A stretch of 64,000 nucleotides of DNA from a virus, in IMG/VR virus record IMGVR_UViG_3300011116_000796, positions 1-64,000 of that record; one strand, given 5' to 3'. The translations under genes were made by a program, and so were the position numbers. Under the pieces are notes generated by a model, which worked only from the letters and a program-made list of their open reading frames with translations, ran no database searches and was not told the DNA's origin. Below, in pieces: positions 9,644-20,304 of the stretch. Numbering within the stretch: position 1 is the first letter of the stretch; each line of letters begins with the position of its first letter.

Positions 9644-10816
9644 ATGCCGACTTGGAGAAATAACGACAGAGAAGAATCGAAGCCATCGTGGCTGAACCCC
9701 GCACAGAAGATCAACTGTGTTAGAACAGTTCGTGGATGGGAAATTCCACAACACGGAAGCAGCCTCGGATCCAACTTCGATGGTTCAAAAGGGTACACTA
9801 GTGTATTTTATGGATCAACTGGTGGTACAGCATCACCAAAGACAGAATTAATTGTGTGTATTCCTAATGATCCAGTCTACAATCCTCAGGTTGTCATAAC
9901 GGTTACAGGAGTGGGACAAGAATTTACTCAAGGCATTTCTGGATTCTCTCTGACAGCAGGGGCATCTGTATTCTTTGGAACCCTCCCATATACAGGAACT
10001 GCCAACGCACTTTCAGTTGGAACTATTATTGCATCAACTGGAGGAGTATCATCTTTCACAATACAATTGAACTCATTTAATTTACTAAATGGTGGTGGTG
10101 CAGGCGGTTACGGTTCTGTTGTTGTAGGTGGAATTGCTCAGTCAATCGGACCTGGTGGAACAACAGGAACAACTGCTCAGATTCAAACTGTATCTCGTAT
10201 AATGGATACATTCTCGTCAAGCGGATTCTATACGTCAAGACAAGTAGCAACCGGTGGTCATACTTTCGGCGGGGACACTCCAAATTATAGACCATATATC
10301 ACCGTTCCATTTAATGGCGATGGTGCAACATCTGGTGGATTAGATGGAACTGGACTATCTTTCGGAACCACAGGTGCACATGCAGGATTTACTGGAGTTG
10401 CTGTGGTAGGATCAACTGGTTTTGGATTCTATGCTGTAAATCAATACGGAGCAGGAACTCTAAATTTCCCAGGAGCGACTGCATATATCAAGGTAGTTGC
10501 GAACGATTCAAACTTCACACAGCAAATTGCAATGTCTTTACCGGCAGAAAGCGGACAGCAATTTGGAAATCCAGGTGCAGTTTTGATTCAGGGCAATAAT
10601 CTTATCAATGGAACTGTTCCGATTTCAGTTTACGAAGCATTCTTTGGTCCGACTGCAAGTGTAAATAACAACATCGGAGTAATCCAAATTCGTAGGGGTG
10701 GTGCTACAGCAAATCAAAATTACAAGATGGTGATCCGTGCAACAGACAATGGTGCTGGAGGACTCACATCTGATTCTGCTGTATTTGTGAAATTCGGTGC
10801 CGCTGCCAACGGATAA
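9644..10816 (+). CDS. Putative virion structural / decoration protein
   Basis: 390 residues. The N-terminus MPTWRNNDREESKPSWLNPA followed by RTVRGWE resembles the opening of structural proteins I recall from T4-like phages of aquatic bacteria. The rest is a Gly/Thr/Ser/Val-rich all-beta sequence without charged helices, as in beta-sandwich decoration or fibre proteins. A good AGGAG site precedes the ATG, 18 nt after the preceding stop. The gene is followed closely by three conserved small genes. The exact location in the virion is unknown. Confidence 0.6.
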   Translation: MPTWRNNDREESKPSWLNPAQKINCVRTVRGWEIPQHGSSLGSNFDGSKGYTSVFYGSTGGTASPKTELIVCIPNDPVYNPQVVITVTGVGQEFTQGISGFSLTAGASVFFGTLPYTGTANALSVGTIIASTGGVSSFTIQLNSFNLLNGGGAGGYGSVVVGGIAQSIGPGGTTGTTAQIQTVSRIMDTFSSSGFYTSRQVATGGHTFGGDTPNYRPYITVPFNGDGATSGGLDGTGLSFGTTGAHAGFTGVAVVGSTGFGFYAVNQYGAGTLNFPGATAYIKVVANDSNFTQQIAMSLPAESGQQFGNPGAVLIQGNNLINGTVPISVYEAFFGPTASVNNNIGVIQIRRGGATANQNYKMVIRATDNGAGGLTSDSAVFVKFGAAANG

Positions 10817-10825
10817 GAAAGGTAC

Positions 10826-11299
10826 ATGATGCGAAAATTCAAAGAGTTGAGGAAAATAACTGAAGATGCAAGCGATTTTTCCGGATTTATTCGGAAAAGA
10901 GTTGGTCCTCAAGATGGTGACAATTCAGTTGATTTCAACGCAAACCTTGCTAACCTGAATCCTTCTGAGGTTGATAGAATTAATACTTTCTTGGGTGCAA
11001 TGTCTGCAAAACCATATATTGATCCTAATCAGGCTATCAAAGAAGCACAAGGGAAACTTCTTACAGTTGGACTGCAATTTACTTTAAATAATGGTGATGA
11101 CTTGCGAAGAGGTGGAGAAAGAGTTTATCCTCTGAGCCTATTTGGTGGGTCATTTGGCGCAGATGGATCGACCTATGGCTACAAGACAGCAGATGATAAT
11201 ATCGAAAGAAGACTTGGTCATAAACTTGGATTGATGGTTTCTTCACAGCCGACATCTACGGGAATGACATCATTAAGGGCAGAAATTGTCCCTATGTAA
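10826..11299 (+). CDS. Conserved T4-like phage protein, function unknown
   Basis: 157 residues. After a charged helix (residues 1-30) comes a segment around NLNPSEVDRINTFLGAMSA with an Asn/Pro/Tyr motif (PYIDPNQAI), then a beta-rich part with LFGGSFG. I recall this arrangement in small uncharacterised proteins of aquatic T4-like phages but cannot name a role. AAAGG is upstream. Two consecutive ATGs (10826 and 10829) are possible starts. It belongs to the same run as the structural protein upstream. Confidence 0.6.
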   Translation: MMRKFKELRKITEDASDFSGFIRKRVGPQDGDNSVDFNANLANLNPSEVDRINTFLGAMSAKPYIDPNQAIKEAQGKLLTVGLQFTLNNGDDLRRGGERVYPLSLFGGSFGADGSTYGYKTADDNIERRLGHKLGLMVSSQPTSTGMTSLRAEIVPM

Positions 11300-11314
11300 C
11301 ATAAACACTTTGTA

Positions 11315-11701
11315 ATGATAGATGATACATTAACAGAGAAGAACTACATTCACTATGCTATGAAGAACTACGATAACCCATCGGGGGGGATCGAAGAGTT
11401 TGAAGAGGACATGGCGAGGATAGTCTATCTCAAAAGGTTGTTCCGCAAGTATCATAACTCTGGTATACTCCGTGAAAGATTGGTTTTAAATCACATTATA
11501 ACATTTTATAATGTGTTTGGAGTCGAGGTTGCTACTCGACTCCTTTTCTTTAGAATAGAAAGTGAACTTCACTACATACTAAAGACATTTCTAATTTACC
11601 TAAATTATCTTCCAGAGGGAAATCCTAAGTTCAAAATAGGATTTAATGTAGTTGAGATTAGTCTAGATCCCAATATTATCAAAATACTGAGGAAAATCTG
11701 A
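11315..11701 (+). CDS. Conserved T4-like phage protein, function unknown
   Basis: 128 residues, helical. The pattern KNYIHYAMKNYDNP ... DMARIVYLKRLFRKY ... LRERLVLNHIITFYNVFG is a conserved signature of a small protein found in many T4-like phages of aquatic bacteria, without a known function. No Shine-Dalgarno sequence lies before the ATG, and no promoter is seen, so translation may depend on the upstream gene. The stop TGA overlaps the next ATG by one base (TGATG), so the two genes are coupled. Confidence 0.7.
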   Translation: MIDDTLTEKNYIHYAMKNYDNPSGGIEEFEEDMARIVYLKRLFRKYHNSGILRERLVLNHIITFYNVFGVEVATRLLFFRIESELHYILKTFLIYLNYLPEGNPKFKIGFNVVEISLDPNIIKILRKI

Positions 11702-12402
11702 TGTCCATAGGAAGTACGATACTCGACACATTCATTGCATATAAGTTTGTCAAGATCATTTCTACTCCCTGGAAAGATACTGATGCATACAAACTTGGTA
11801 TTGTTGATGAGAATGGGAAGATACTAAAGAAACGCAGCACTCTGAAAACAAAAGAAGAGAAGTCGGCGTATCCAAGTATCTTCTATACTTTGTGTTGGAA
11901 TCTAAAGAAATTGATGGATAGAGTGCCTGTGCTTAATCTTAAGAGCAAACCAGGTGCATTAGTAGCATCTGTCATGCTTCTTCGTGAAGTATGTGCTAAA
12001 GATGTAAGTGATCCTTCTATCATCGATGATCTAGTCAAAGAAGAACTCTCAAGAAGAGGGATGCATATCAGTATGATCTCTGAGTCTGCTTCTAATCCTA
12101 AAGCAATTCCTTCGGGAACCTATTCAGTTCGTGGACGAATGATTAGCATCGACTCTGACCTTCTTCCTATTGACGAATGCTTTGGTCATCCAGTATACAA
12201 ATCGAATGGTATGTTCTTCATTCTATCTGAAGTCAAGAGAGTCAAGGAGGAAGCCCCTGTTAACAATGTTGGTGGTGGTGCTATCGCAGGGGCATCGCCG
12301 GGTCAGGAGCCTCCGGGTCCAAAGGGTGGGTTCAAGGGACTAAAGAAGTTACGAAAGAGAAAGCCACCACAGATTCCGCCTATGGATGGTGGATCACGAT
12401 AA
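11701..12402 (+). CDS. Conserved T4-like phage protein, function unknown
   Basis: 233 residues. The N-terminal block IGSTILDTFIAYKFVKIIST with DAYKLGIVDENGKILKK is a recurrent neighbour of the preceding family in T4-like phages. Residues about 100-180 include a helical part and a short beta segment (SGTYSVRG). The C-terminus (about 190-233) is a disordered Gly/Pro/Lys/Arg tail. Start and stop are coupled to the upstream gene by TGATG. The function is unknown; the strict pairing suggests the two products act together. Confidence 0.7.
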   Translation: MSIGSTILDTFIAYKFVKIISTPWKDTDAYKLGIVDENGKILKKRSTLKTKEEKSAYPSIFYTLCWNLKKLMDRVPVLNLKSKPGALVASVMLLREVCAKDVSDPSIIDDLVKEELSRRGMHISMISESASNPKAIPSGTYSVRGRMISIDSDLLPIDECFGHPVYKSNGMFFILSEVKRVKEEAPVNNVGGGAIAGASPGQEPPGPKGGFKGLKKLRKRKPPQIPPMDGGSR

Positions 12403-12421
12403 TTGCTATGTATTGATGCTT

Positions 12422-12429
12422 TATAAATA
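12422..12429 (+). promoter_or_regulatory. Perfect T4 late consensus TATAAATA
   Basis: Exact match to the T4 late promoter. It is 119 nt upstream of the primase ATG, so it may give a late transcript reading into primase and the following genes, or it may be fortuitous. Confidence 0.45.
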
Positions 12430-12513
12430 TAGCAAACAAAGTCAAGAACTTTCTTAAGAAATTCTACTGACTTATAAGACCAATGCTATATTATTAGACT
12501 TTCGTAAAAGTAC

Positions 12514-12541
12514 TTGACATTGGCAGTTTATGGGATACAAT
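12514..12541 (+). promoter_or_regulatory. Sigma70-type promoter of primase, leaderless layout
   Basis: TTGACA (12514-12519), 16-nt spacer, TACAAT (12536-12541), then 7 nt to the ATG at 12549. The expected transcription start falls on or next to the start codon. The same layout recurs at uvsY and rnh. Confidence 0.75.
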
Positions 12542-12548
12542 CTCGCCA

Positions 12549-13580
12549 ATGGCTCAGTTCATAGACACAAAGTATATCAATCTGCTGTCTCCAAGGCTTG
12601 AGCGATTTCAATGGAAGAAGTCCAACCTAGCAGCCTGTCGCTGCCCCATCTGCGGTGACTCATCAAAAAGTAAACGGAAGGTTAGGTTCTACTTCTACGA
12701 GAAGAGTGGTAACTTCTTTGTGCGGTGTCATAACTGTGACTACAGCACGACGCTCGGCAGTCTTATTCGCCATATGGATGGTAATCTCTATCGGCAGTAT
12801 TGCTTTGAAAATCTGAAAGACAAAAACGACAATGGCATCTTTGTTCGGAAAGAACAATCGGAACCAAAGAAGCCTACACTTCCTGAAAACGCTGTTCTTG
12901 ATGAAATACCTAAGTTATCGGAACTGTCCTCATCTCACCCCGCTGTGGAGTGGGCGAGAAGCAGAAAGATTCCGAAAGCAAAGTTAGACTTGCTTCACTA
13001 TGCGGAGAACTTTGCCGATTGGGTGTCTCTCATAGATCCTGATGCGAATGTCGGTGATGATCAAAGAGTGGTCATACCTATCTTCTCCCGCACGGGTGCG
13101 CTCACGGGCGCACAGGGGCGCATGCTCGGGCAGGCGCAGGCGCACGGGCGTGAGGTGAGGTACATCACAATCAAGGCAGACAAGGATGGTGGTAGGCTCT
13201 GGTATGGTCTTGAGCGAACAGATCCCGACAGACCTTTGGTTGTTGTTGAGGGGCCAATTGACAGCCTGTTCTTAACCAACGGCGTTGCGATGCTAGGTTT
13301 GGCCGACCCATTAAACATTCCCGTTGGTGTTCCCACAGACAAAATTGTCTATGCTTTGGACAACGAACCTAGAAATAAGCAAGTTGTAGAGGCGATGGAA
13401 ACTTTGATTGAAGCGGGGCGATCTGTGTGCATTTGGAGTCCCCGTGTAAATGGAATCAAAGACATAAATGACATGATTCTTAAGGGTATTCATTCAGCAG
13501 AGATTGAGTCCATCATTCGTGAATGTACATTGTCTGGTCTTTCTGCCAAACTTGCTATGAAGAGTTGGAAGCGAGTCTAA
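12549..13580 (+). CDS. gp61: DNA primase, T4 gp61-like
   Basis: 343 residues, close to T4 gp61 in size. An N-terminal zinc-binding domain shows CRCPICGDS and VRCHNC (two Cys pairs, about residues 31-62). The middle and C-terminal parts form a TOPRIM-type catalytic domain, with VVVEGPIDSLFL (conserved Glu), then ALDNEPRN and DINDMI-like acidic motifs for metal binding. It makes RNA primers for lagging-strand synthesis and works with the replicative helicase, which is not in this window. The ATG has no Shine-Dalgarno sequence and lies 7 nt after a sigma70 -10 element. No other start is plausible because the conserved sequence begins within a few residues. Confidence 0.9.
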   Translation: MAQFIDTKYINLLSPRLERFQWKKSNLAACRCPICGDSSKSKRKVRFYFYEKSGNFFVRCHNCDYSTTLGSLIRHMDGNLYRQYCFENLKDKNDNGIFVRKEQSEPKKPTLPENAVLDEIPKLSELSSSHPAVEWARSRKIPKAKLDLLHYAENFADWVSLIDPDANVGDDQRVVIPIFSRTGALTGAQGRMLGQAQAHGREVRYITIKADKDGGRLWYGLERTDPDRPLVVVEGPIDSLFLTNGVAMLGLADPLNIPVGVPTDKIVYALDNEPRNKQVVEAMETLIEAGRSVCIWSPRVNGIKDINDMILKGIHSAEIESIIRECTLSGLSAKLAMKSWKRV

Positions 13581-13583
13581 ATA
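13576..13583 (+). promoter_or_regulatory. Late promoter box TCTAAATA overlapping the primase stop
   Basis: The primase TAA (13578-13580) is inside the box. It is 18 nt before the ATG at 13602, with GGGAG between. Confidence 0.65.
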
Positions 13584-13601
13584 GAATTGTGGGAGCGATT
13601 T

Positions 13602-13871
13602 ATGGCAGACAATGATAACATCAACGAGAGTATCGATGAAAACGAGGAAACTGAAGAGATTGGCTTTGAGGATTCGGAGAATTCTCCTTTGTCAGATTCA
13701 GACATTGAGGAAAGTGAACATGCGACTACTGACATTCCTCCAGCGGACCTCATTGACTTAATCTCAAATCAGAAGGCAAGTGAAGCACGGTCTGAAATTT
13801 TCCGTGCCCTCTACAACAAGGTTGGAGAGAAAATCGAAGATATGAAGTTAGGAATTCGCAAAAGCGAGTAA
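13602..13871 (+). CDS. Small acidic protein, prohead-core-like C-terminus
   Basis: 89 residues from the ATG at 13602, chosen because GGGAG lies at the right distance; an upstream TTG at 13587 would place the start too close to the promoter box. Residues 1-50 are strongly acidic and disordered (Asp/Glu/Asn/Ser). The C-terminal 40 residues have the pattern LISNQKASEARSEIFRALYN followed by KVGEKIEDMK, resembling the short helical domain of small prohead core or scaffold proteins of T4-like phages (inference from pattern only). Late expression agrees with a role in head assembly. Confidence 0.55.
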   Translation: MADNDNINESIDENEETEEIGFEDSENSPLSDSDIEESEHATTDIPPADLIDLISNQKASEARSEIFRALYNKVGEKIEDMKLGIRKSE

Positions 13872-13889
13872 CAACTAGGAGTCTTTATT

Positions 13890-14609
13890 ATGAGTGGGAA
13901 GAGCGATATCGTTCCCGTACTTGATGCGGGATATGTTCAATATGTGGATCACATGGGGGATGACTTGACTGTAGTCAACGCTGCCCGTGTCTCTTTCAAC
14001 AAAGAAAGTGATTGGGATGGAGAGCAGCAATGGACAGGTGCAATCAAGGGCAAGACACTCACCGATAAAGATCGGAAGTTGATTGATTACCTTGCAAAGC
14101 ACAAACATTGGACTCCGTTCGCACACCCACAAATCACATTACGAATCAGCGCACCTATTTCAATTCGAACACAACTGTTTAAGCATAAGCAGGGATTTGT
14201 TGAGAACGAGGTGTCTCGTCGTTATGTCACAGAAGACCCGATGTTTTACACTCCTAAGTGGAGATCAAAACCTACAAATGGAGCAAAGCAAGGGAGTGAG
14301 GAGTTCATCGATGATAAGCAGCGTACTGACCACTTTAATGAACTGTATCTTCAGGTTGTATCGAAGGCTCATGGTTACTATGAGTACCTTATTCAGCAGG
14401 GAGTAGCCCCCGAACAAGCACGGTTCATCTTGCCACAGGGAGCCTACACTGAATGGTGGTGGACGGGTAGTCTGGCTGCATATGCTAGAGTATATGCTCT
14501 TCGGTCAGATCCCCATGCTCAATGGGAAGTTAGATCTTATGCACAGGCCATTTCCAAGATTATAGAACCTCTATATCCTATCTCTTGGAACGCTCTAACC
14601 TGTCAATAA
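13890..14609 (+). CDS. thyX: Flavin-dependent thymidylate synthase ThyX
   Basis: 239 residues. The ThyX signature is read as KHKQGFVENEVSRRYV at residues 98-113, in place of the usual RHR-x7-S: both Arg flanking the central His are Lys and the gap is one residue longer. The C-terminal ALRSDPHAQWEVRSYAQAI matches the conserved substrate/FAD-binding helix (Arg, Asp, Ala-Gln-x-Glu-x-Arg). ThyX methylates dUMP to dTMP using methylene-tetrahydrofolate, FAD and NADPH, and is active as a tetramer. Together with NrdJ it supplies deoxynucleotides. TAGGAG precedes the ATG. The stop codon lies in the loop of an ACCTGT/ACAGGT hairpin. Confidence 0.9.
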   Translation: MSGKSDIVPVLDAGYVQYVDHMGDDLTVVNAARVSFNKESDWDGEQQWTGAIKGKTLTDKDRKLIDYLAKHKHWTPFAHPQITLRISAPISIRTQLFKHKQGFVENEVSRRYVTEDPMFYTPKWRSKPTNGAKQGSEEFIDDKQRTDHFNELYLQVVSKAHGYYEYLIQQGVAPEQARFILPQGAYTEWWWTGSLAAYARVYALRSDPHAQWEVRSYAQAISKIIEPLYPISWNALTCQ

Positions 14610-14617
14610 ATACAGGT
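14598..14617 (+). other. Hairpin around the thyX stop and a late promoter box
   Basis: ACCTGT (14598-14603) and ACAGGT (14612-14617) are perfect inverted arms with an 8-nt loop CAATAAAT holding the TAA stop and most of a late box. No U tract follows, so it is not a standard terminator. Confidence 0.5.
14605..14612 (+). promoter_or_regulatory. Late promoter box AATAAATA
   Basis: 16 nt upstream of the collagen-like fibre ATG (14629). It lies within the hairpin described at 14598-14617. Confidence 0.6.
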
Positions 14618-14628
14618 TGGTGCGGTGA

Positions 14629-16905
<2,277 letters not shown>

Positions 16906-16915
16906 ATAAATTCCC

Positions 16916-17962
16916 ATGAGTAATGTAATTAAAATAAAACGTGGTGTGACCGGAGGAATAATACCCGTTGGGCTGACCTTCGGTGAATTAGCAGTCAACA
17001 TCGTTGATAAAAAATTATTCGTTGGTGGAATCACAGGAGAAACAATTGAACTTCTCGGTGGTGCATCTGAAATATCAGGTTCCGCATTTCCGATTGCATC
17101 AAACACAGTAACCGGTGCAGCATCGTTTGACCCAAGATTTTTCGCAGTCGGTTCAACAGGACACGTTGCATTTCTTGGTGCGACAACTGTAGAAATTTGG
17201 ACAAATGTAGATGCAGGATATGCAAATGGAATTGCGAGTGGAATTACGTTTAGTGTTGGGTCGAGTGCGATAGATGTATTAGAGCAGTTAATATACCCAT
17301 ACCAATCGGTTTCCTTCTCTGCTTTTACGGTTGGGTTGGCTAGTAATACGTTTGATCTTGGTCAGACATCTGCCGCTGGAAGTTATTCATCGACATGGAC
17401 TACGAGTGGTCCAGCGTCAAATTGGGTCGCTGGATCAGTAAACATATCAATTGTTTCTGGCTCAAATCTCGCAACAGGACTTAACTACAACTCATCACCA
17501 TATAGCATATCACACTCTCCTTATTTGTATTCAACTCCATCAACATTATCTTTCAGTTTAACTGGACAACAAATATCAGGAACTGAGATTGTTACTGCCA
17601 CACCAAAAACTTACAGTTGGTTGCACCGAATATATTTTGGAAAGAGTTCTTCCGCTGCCCCAACTTCAATATCGAATTTGACAACTGGTCAAACAAGTAG
17701 ATATACCAGTTCAACTAGTTCTTTAGGTAACTATACATATTCATTCATAGCATCAGGTAGTGCAGAATATTGTTATGTTGTAGTTCCGACTTCTCCAGGA
17801 AGTCCTGGATCATACACTACATGGCGAGATGCGAATAATCTTGTATTTACTCCCCAAGAAGGAACTTTCACAGAAACCAATTCACATGGAGTTTCCATTT
17901 CATGGAAATGGTATAGAGTAGCGAATCCAACGACCGGAACAATATCAGTTTCTGCATCATAA
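16916..17962 (+). CDS. Tail fibre protein with Mtd_N-type anchor (1)
   Basis: 348 residues. The N-terminus VIKIKRGVTGG...GLTFGELAVN...KLFVGG matches the major-tropism-determinant N-terminal type that docks phage fibres. GAASFDPRFFAVGSTGHVAF near residue 62 is the module repeated in the neighbouring fibres. The remainder (about 100-348) is Ser/Thr/Gly-rich beta structure ending in TGTISVSAS, probably the receptor-binding part. There is no ribosome site; the late box ends 7 nt before the ATG. It is one of four proteins in the cluster with this anchor. Confidence 0.75.
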   Translation: MSNVIKIKRGVTGGIIPVGLTFGELAVNIVDKKLFVGGITGETIELLGGASEISGSAFPIASNTVTGAASFDPRFFAVGSTGHVAFLGATTVEIWTNVDAGYANGIASGITFSVGSSAIDVLEQLIYPYQSVSFSAFTVGLASNTFDLGQTSAAGSYSSTWTTSGPASNWVAGSVNISIVSGSNLATGLNYNSSPYSISHSPYLYSTPSTLSFSLTGQQISGTEIVTATPKTYSWLHRIYFGKSSSAAPTSISNLTTGQTSRYTSSTSSLGNYTYSFIASGSAEYCYVVVPTSPGSPGSYTTWRDANNLVFTPQEGTFTETNSHGVSISWKWYRVANPTTGTISVSAS

Positions 17963-17968
17963 AACATT

Positions 17969-18703
17969 ATGCCAATTACTGGATACATCTCTATTGGACT
18001 TCCACTCGGACCAAACGACGAGACTGATCCTGTATTCATTACAGATCCAAAATATGGTCTTGGTGGTTTGCGTACATTAGGAACCACGGCAGAGAGAGAT
18101 TCTATAGTTGATGCTCGACGGCAACTGGGGATGGTTGTTTATGTGAGTGATGTGAACAAATATTACTCATTGTTGGGAGGCACTGGAAATGAACATTGGA
18201 CAATTTTTAATTCAGCGTCCTCATCGGGATTGACATCTTATATCTCCTCCTTCAATGGAAAAACTGGAGATGTTAGAATAACAAGCGGAAGAGGAATATT
18301 AGTCAAAACTCCTATTGTAATTGGTTTAACTAGTTACATAGAAATTGATAATACTTGGGGTGAATTAAGTGATGCTGCCGAAACACTAAAAACTCTTATT
18401 GTTACATCATTAAATGGTCTCACAGGAGATGTAACAATACCTTTAGCCACAACTGGAACATCTGCTGGAATTGCATCTTTTGATCCTGACTATTTCAATG
18501 TGAGTCTGACTGCACAAGTAACAGTAAAGACAGGAATAAAAGCAGGAAATTTAATAGTTCTAGGAGTAAGTTCTGTATTTGGTGCGGGGCAAACGGGATC
18601 ACTACCCGCACTTGACGGATCAAAATTGCTTGAAGTGAACGCAAAGTTGTTAGATGGAAAAACGAGAGAACAGATAACAGATGGCGGATATTTTGTTAGT
18701 TAA
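17969..18703 (+). CDS. Tail fibre protein with NG-TG shaft repeats
   Basis: 244 residues. The N-terminus (MPITGYISIGLPLG...TDPVFITDPKYGLGG) differs from the anchors of its neighbours; residues 40-75 (ERDSIVDARRQLGMVVYVSD) resemble short phage fibre domains. The shaft holds SFNGKTGDVRI and SLNGLTGDVTI, then GIASFDPDYFNVSL, the motif shared across the cluster. The start is 6 nt after the previous stop with no ribosome site, so it is probably translated by reinitiation. I infer a fibre subunit or connector. Confidence 0.7.
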   Translation: MPITGYISIGLPLGPNDETDPVFITDPKYGLGGLRTLGTTAERDSIVDARRQLGMVVYVSDVNKYYSLLGGTGNEHWTIFNSASSSGLTSYISSFNGKTGDVRITSGRGILVKTPIVIGLTSYIEIDNTWGELSDAAETLKTLIVTSLNGLTGDVTIPLATTGTSAGIASFDPDYFNVSLTAQVTVKTGIKAGNLIVLGVSSVFGAGQTGSLPALDGSKLLEVNAKLLDGKTREQITDGGYFVS

Positions 18704-18715
18704 GGCATTTATTAC

Positions 18716-18723
18716 GATAAATA
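18716..18723 (+). promoter_or_regulatory. Late promoter box GATAAATA
   Basis: 18 nt before the ATG at 18742, with AGGAG between. Confidence 0.65.
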
Positions 18724-18741
18724 ATTTATCAGGAGTTAGAT

Positions 18742-20289
18742 ATGGCAAGAGAAAGCACAATTAAAATTTACCGATCCGATTCGGTTGATAAACCAACAGG
18801 ACTTACATTTGGCGAACCCGCATTTGTAACAACCGATACTGCCGGAAATAGACTGTATATCGGAGGTACAGCAGGAAATTCAATTTGGATCGCCGCCGGA
18901 ATTACTGATTCTTTTGGTAAATTTACCCTTAATACGTCATCAGACAATCATGTAGTTACGCAAAAGGGGGTTGCTGACCACGTTTTGATAAACAGAACTC
19001 TGGTCAATGGTTATACAGGTTCTTGGACATTCTCAAATAATGGTGGGAGAGTTAAAGTTACTGCTACCTATAACCCCCCTTCAGGAAACTTCATAACCAT
19101 TAATGATGCCATGCCATTTGCCAGTGCTAGTATCACTGGTGTTGCCAAATTTAATGCCACATATTTTACGGTGGAGTCTGAGGGCGATGTAGTTTTAAAC
19201 ACACCCTATCGTGCAACAGGCAGCACCCTTTACAGCACTCAAACAATAACAGTTGTAAACGGTGCAACAGGAACGGCACTTGCTGTAAATCCGGCTGCTA
19301 TTCAAGGGATTGCTGGATCATTTACATTGAATGGTGCAACAGCGGAATCATCTTTAACTGCTCAGGGTGGAGCGATATTTTTAAATCAGCCTTTAGGTCA
19401 AAACAATGGTCCTGGTCCAAACATGGTCATTGGGGTTCGAATTGCTGACAACAGCCTAACCGGCGTTGCTGCGTTCAATTCAACTTATTACTCAGTTAGT
19501 GCTGCTGGCGTTGTAAGTCCTACTACTCCATTTCAATTCACAGGAGATACAGTATCTACCGTAGTAGGAAGTGGTATAACAGTAACAAAGAATTCGTCGG
19601 GAGCAGTAGTTTCTAATATTGGTGTCACGGGTTTCAATGGTCTTACTGGAAATGTGAGTTTAACTGGTTATATTGGTGGTGCAGTTCGTGTTGTGGAAAA
19701 CGATAAAGTCGATATTCGAATTGCTACTAGTTCTGTTACTGGTGTTGCTGCGTTCTCAACTGATAACTTTGCGGTGTCTCCACAGGGTGTTGTTACAGTT
19801 AAGGATAGTGGAATTGCTAATGCCGAACTTGTTAATTCTTCTATAACACTCAAAGCATCGGCTCCAGATAGTGGAAATTCAGTTTCTCTAGGACAGTCAT
19901 TCACACTAACGGGTGTGAATAATCAAATTCTCCTAGTAAGAGATGCTAGCACAGTCACAGTTGGATTTGCCGATGATGTTATTATTCCAGGAAATCTAAC
20001 TGTAAATGGAACTGTGGTTACTGCAAATGTAAGTTCATTCACTGTAGAAGATCCACTTATTGCTCTAGGATCGGGAAACGCAAATGATACAGTTGATCTT
20101 GGATTTTACTCAATTTATAATACATCAACAACTCCTGTTTATACTGGACTCTTTAGAGATCAGAATGACACCGGGAAATACAAACTATTCACTAATCTTA
20201 CTGAACAGCCAACAACTACAGTAAACACAAGTGCCGCATCTTATAGGCAAGCAGAACTTGTTGCTAGAATTGACGGCGGGACATTCTGA
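18742..20289 (+). CDS. Tail fibre protein with Mtd_N-type anchor (2)
   Basis: 515 residues. The anchor STIKIYRSDSV...GLTFGEPAFV...RLYIGG is followed by three copies of the GVA(A/K)F...(Y/F)F(T/S/A)V...G(D/V)V module (near residues 132, 238 and 333) and GFNGLTGNVSLTGY. The C-terminal segment with GIANAELVNSSITL, a beta-rich DDVIIPGNLTVNG region and a final ARIDGGTF is a pattern common in fibres of aquatic T4-like phages. DNA blocks at 19465-19755 are almost identical to blocks in the next gene. A good AGGAG site and a late box precede it. Confidence 0.8.
   Translation: MARESTIKIYRSDSVDKPTGLTFGEPAFVTTDTAGNRLYIGGTAGNSIWIAAGITDSFGKFTLNTSSDNHVVTQKGVADHVLINRTLVNGYTGSWTFSNNGGRVKVTATYNPPSGNFITINDAMPFASASITGVAKFNATYFTVESEGDVVLNTPYRATGSTLYSTQTITVVNGATGTALAVNPAAIQGIAGSFTLNGATAESSLTAQGGAIFLNQPLGQNNGPGPNMVIGVRIADNSLTGVAAFNSTYYSVSAAGVVSPTTPFQFTGDTVSTVVGSGITVTKNSSGAVVSNIGVTGFNGLTGNVSLTGYIGGAVRVVENDKVDIRIATSSVTGVAAFSTDNFAVSPQGVVTVKDSGIANAELVNSSITLKASAPDSGNSVSLGQSFTLTGVNNQILLVRDASTVTVGFADDVIIPGNLTVNGTVVTANVSSFTVEDPLIALGSGNANDTVDLGFYSIYNTSTTPVYTGLFRDQNDTGKYKLFTNLTEQPTTTVNTSAASYRQAELVARIDGGTF
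19465..19625 (+). repeat. Fibre repeat unit A, copy 1
   Basis: A roughly 161-base block (from GTTGCTGCGTTCAATTC to ATTGGTGT), nearly identical to 21257-21417 and, shortened, to 21878-21949 in the next fibre gene. Confidence 0.85.
19621..19755 (+). repeat. Fibre repeat unit B, copy 1
   Basis: A 135-base block encoding GVTGFNGLTGNVSLTG and onward. It is nearly identical to 21134-21268 and 21755-21889 in the next gene. Confidence 0.85.
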
Positions 20290-20304
20290 AATCAGAACCG
20301 CTCT

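Larger units (their letters stand above)
12403..12548 (+). promoter_or_regulatory. Intergenic region with hairpin, late box, palindrome and primase promoter
   Basis: 146 bases without a gene. Directly after the stop, TTGCTAT (12403-12409) and ATAGCAA (12429-12435) form a 7-bp inverted repeat whose right arm touches a perfect TATAAATA (12422-12429). A 12-bp palindrome TTTCTTAAGAAA follows at 12450-12461. The sigma70-type promoter for primase is at the right edge. There is no U tract, so it is not a classical terminator. Confidence 0.5.
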
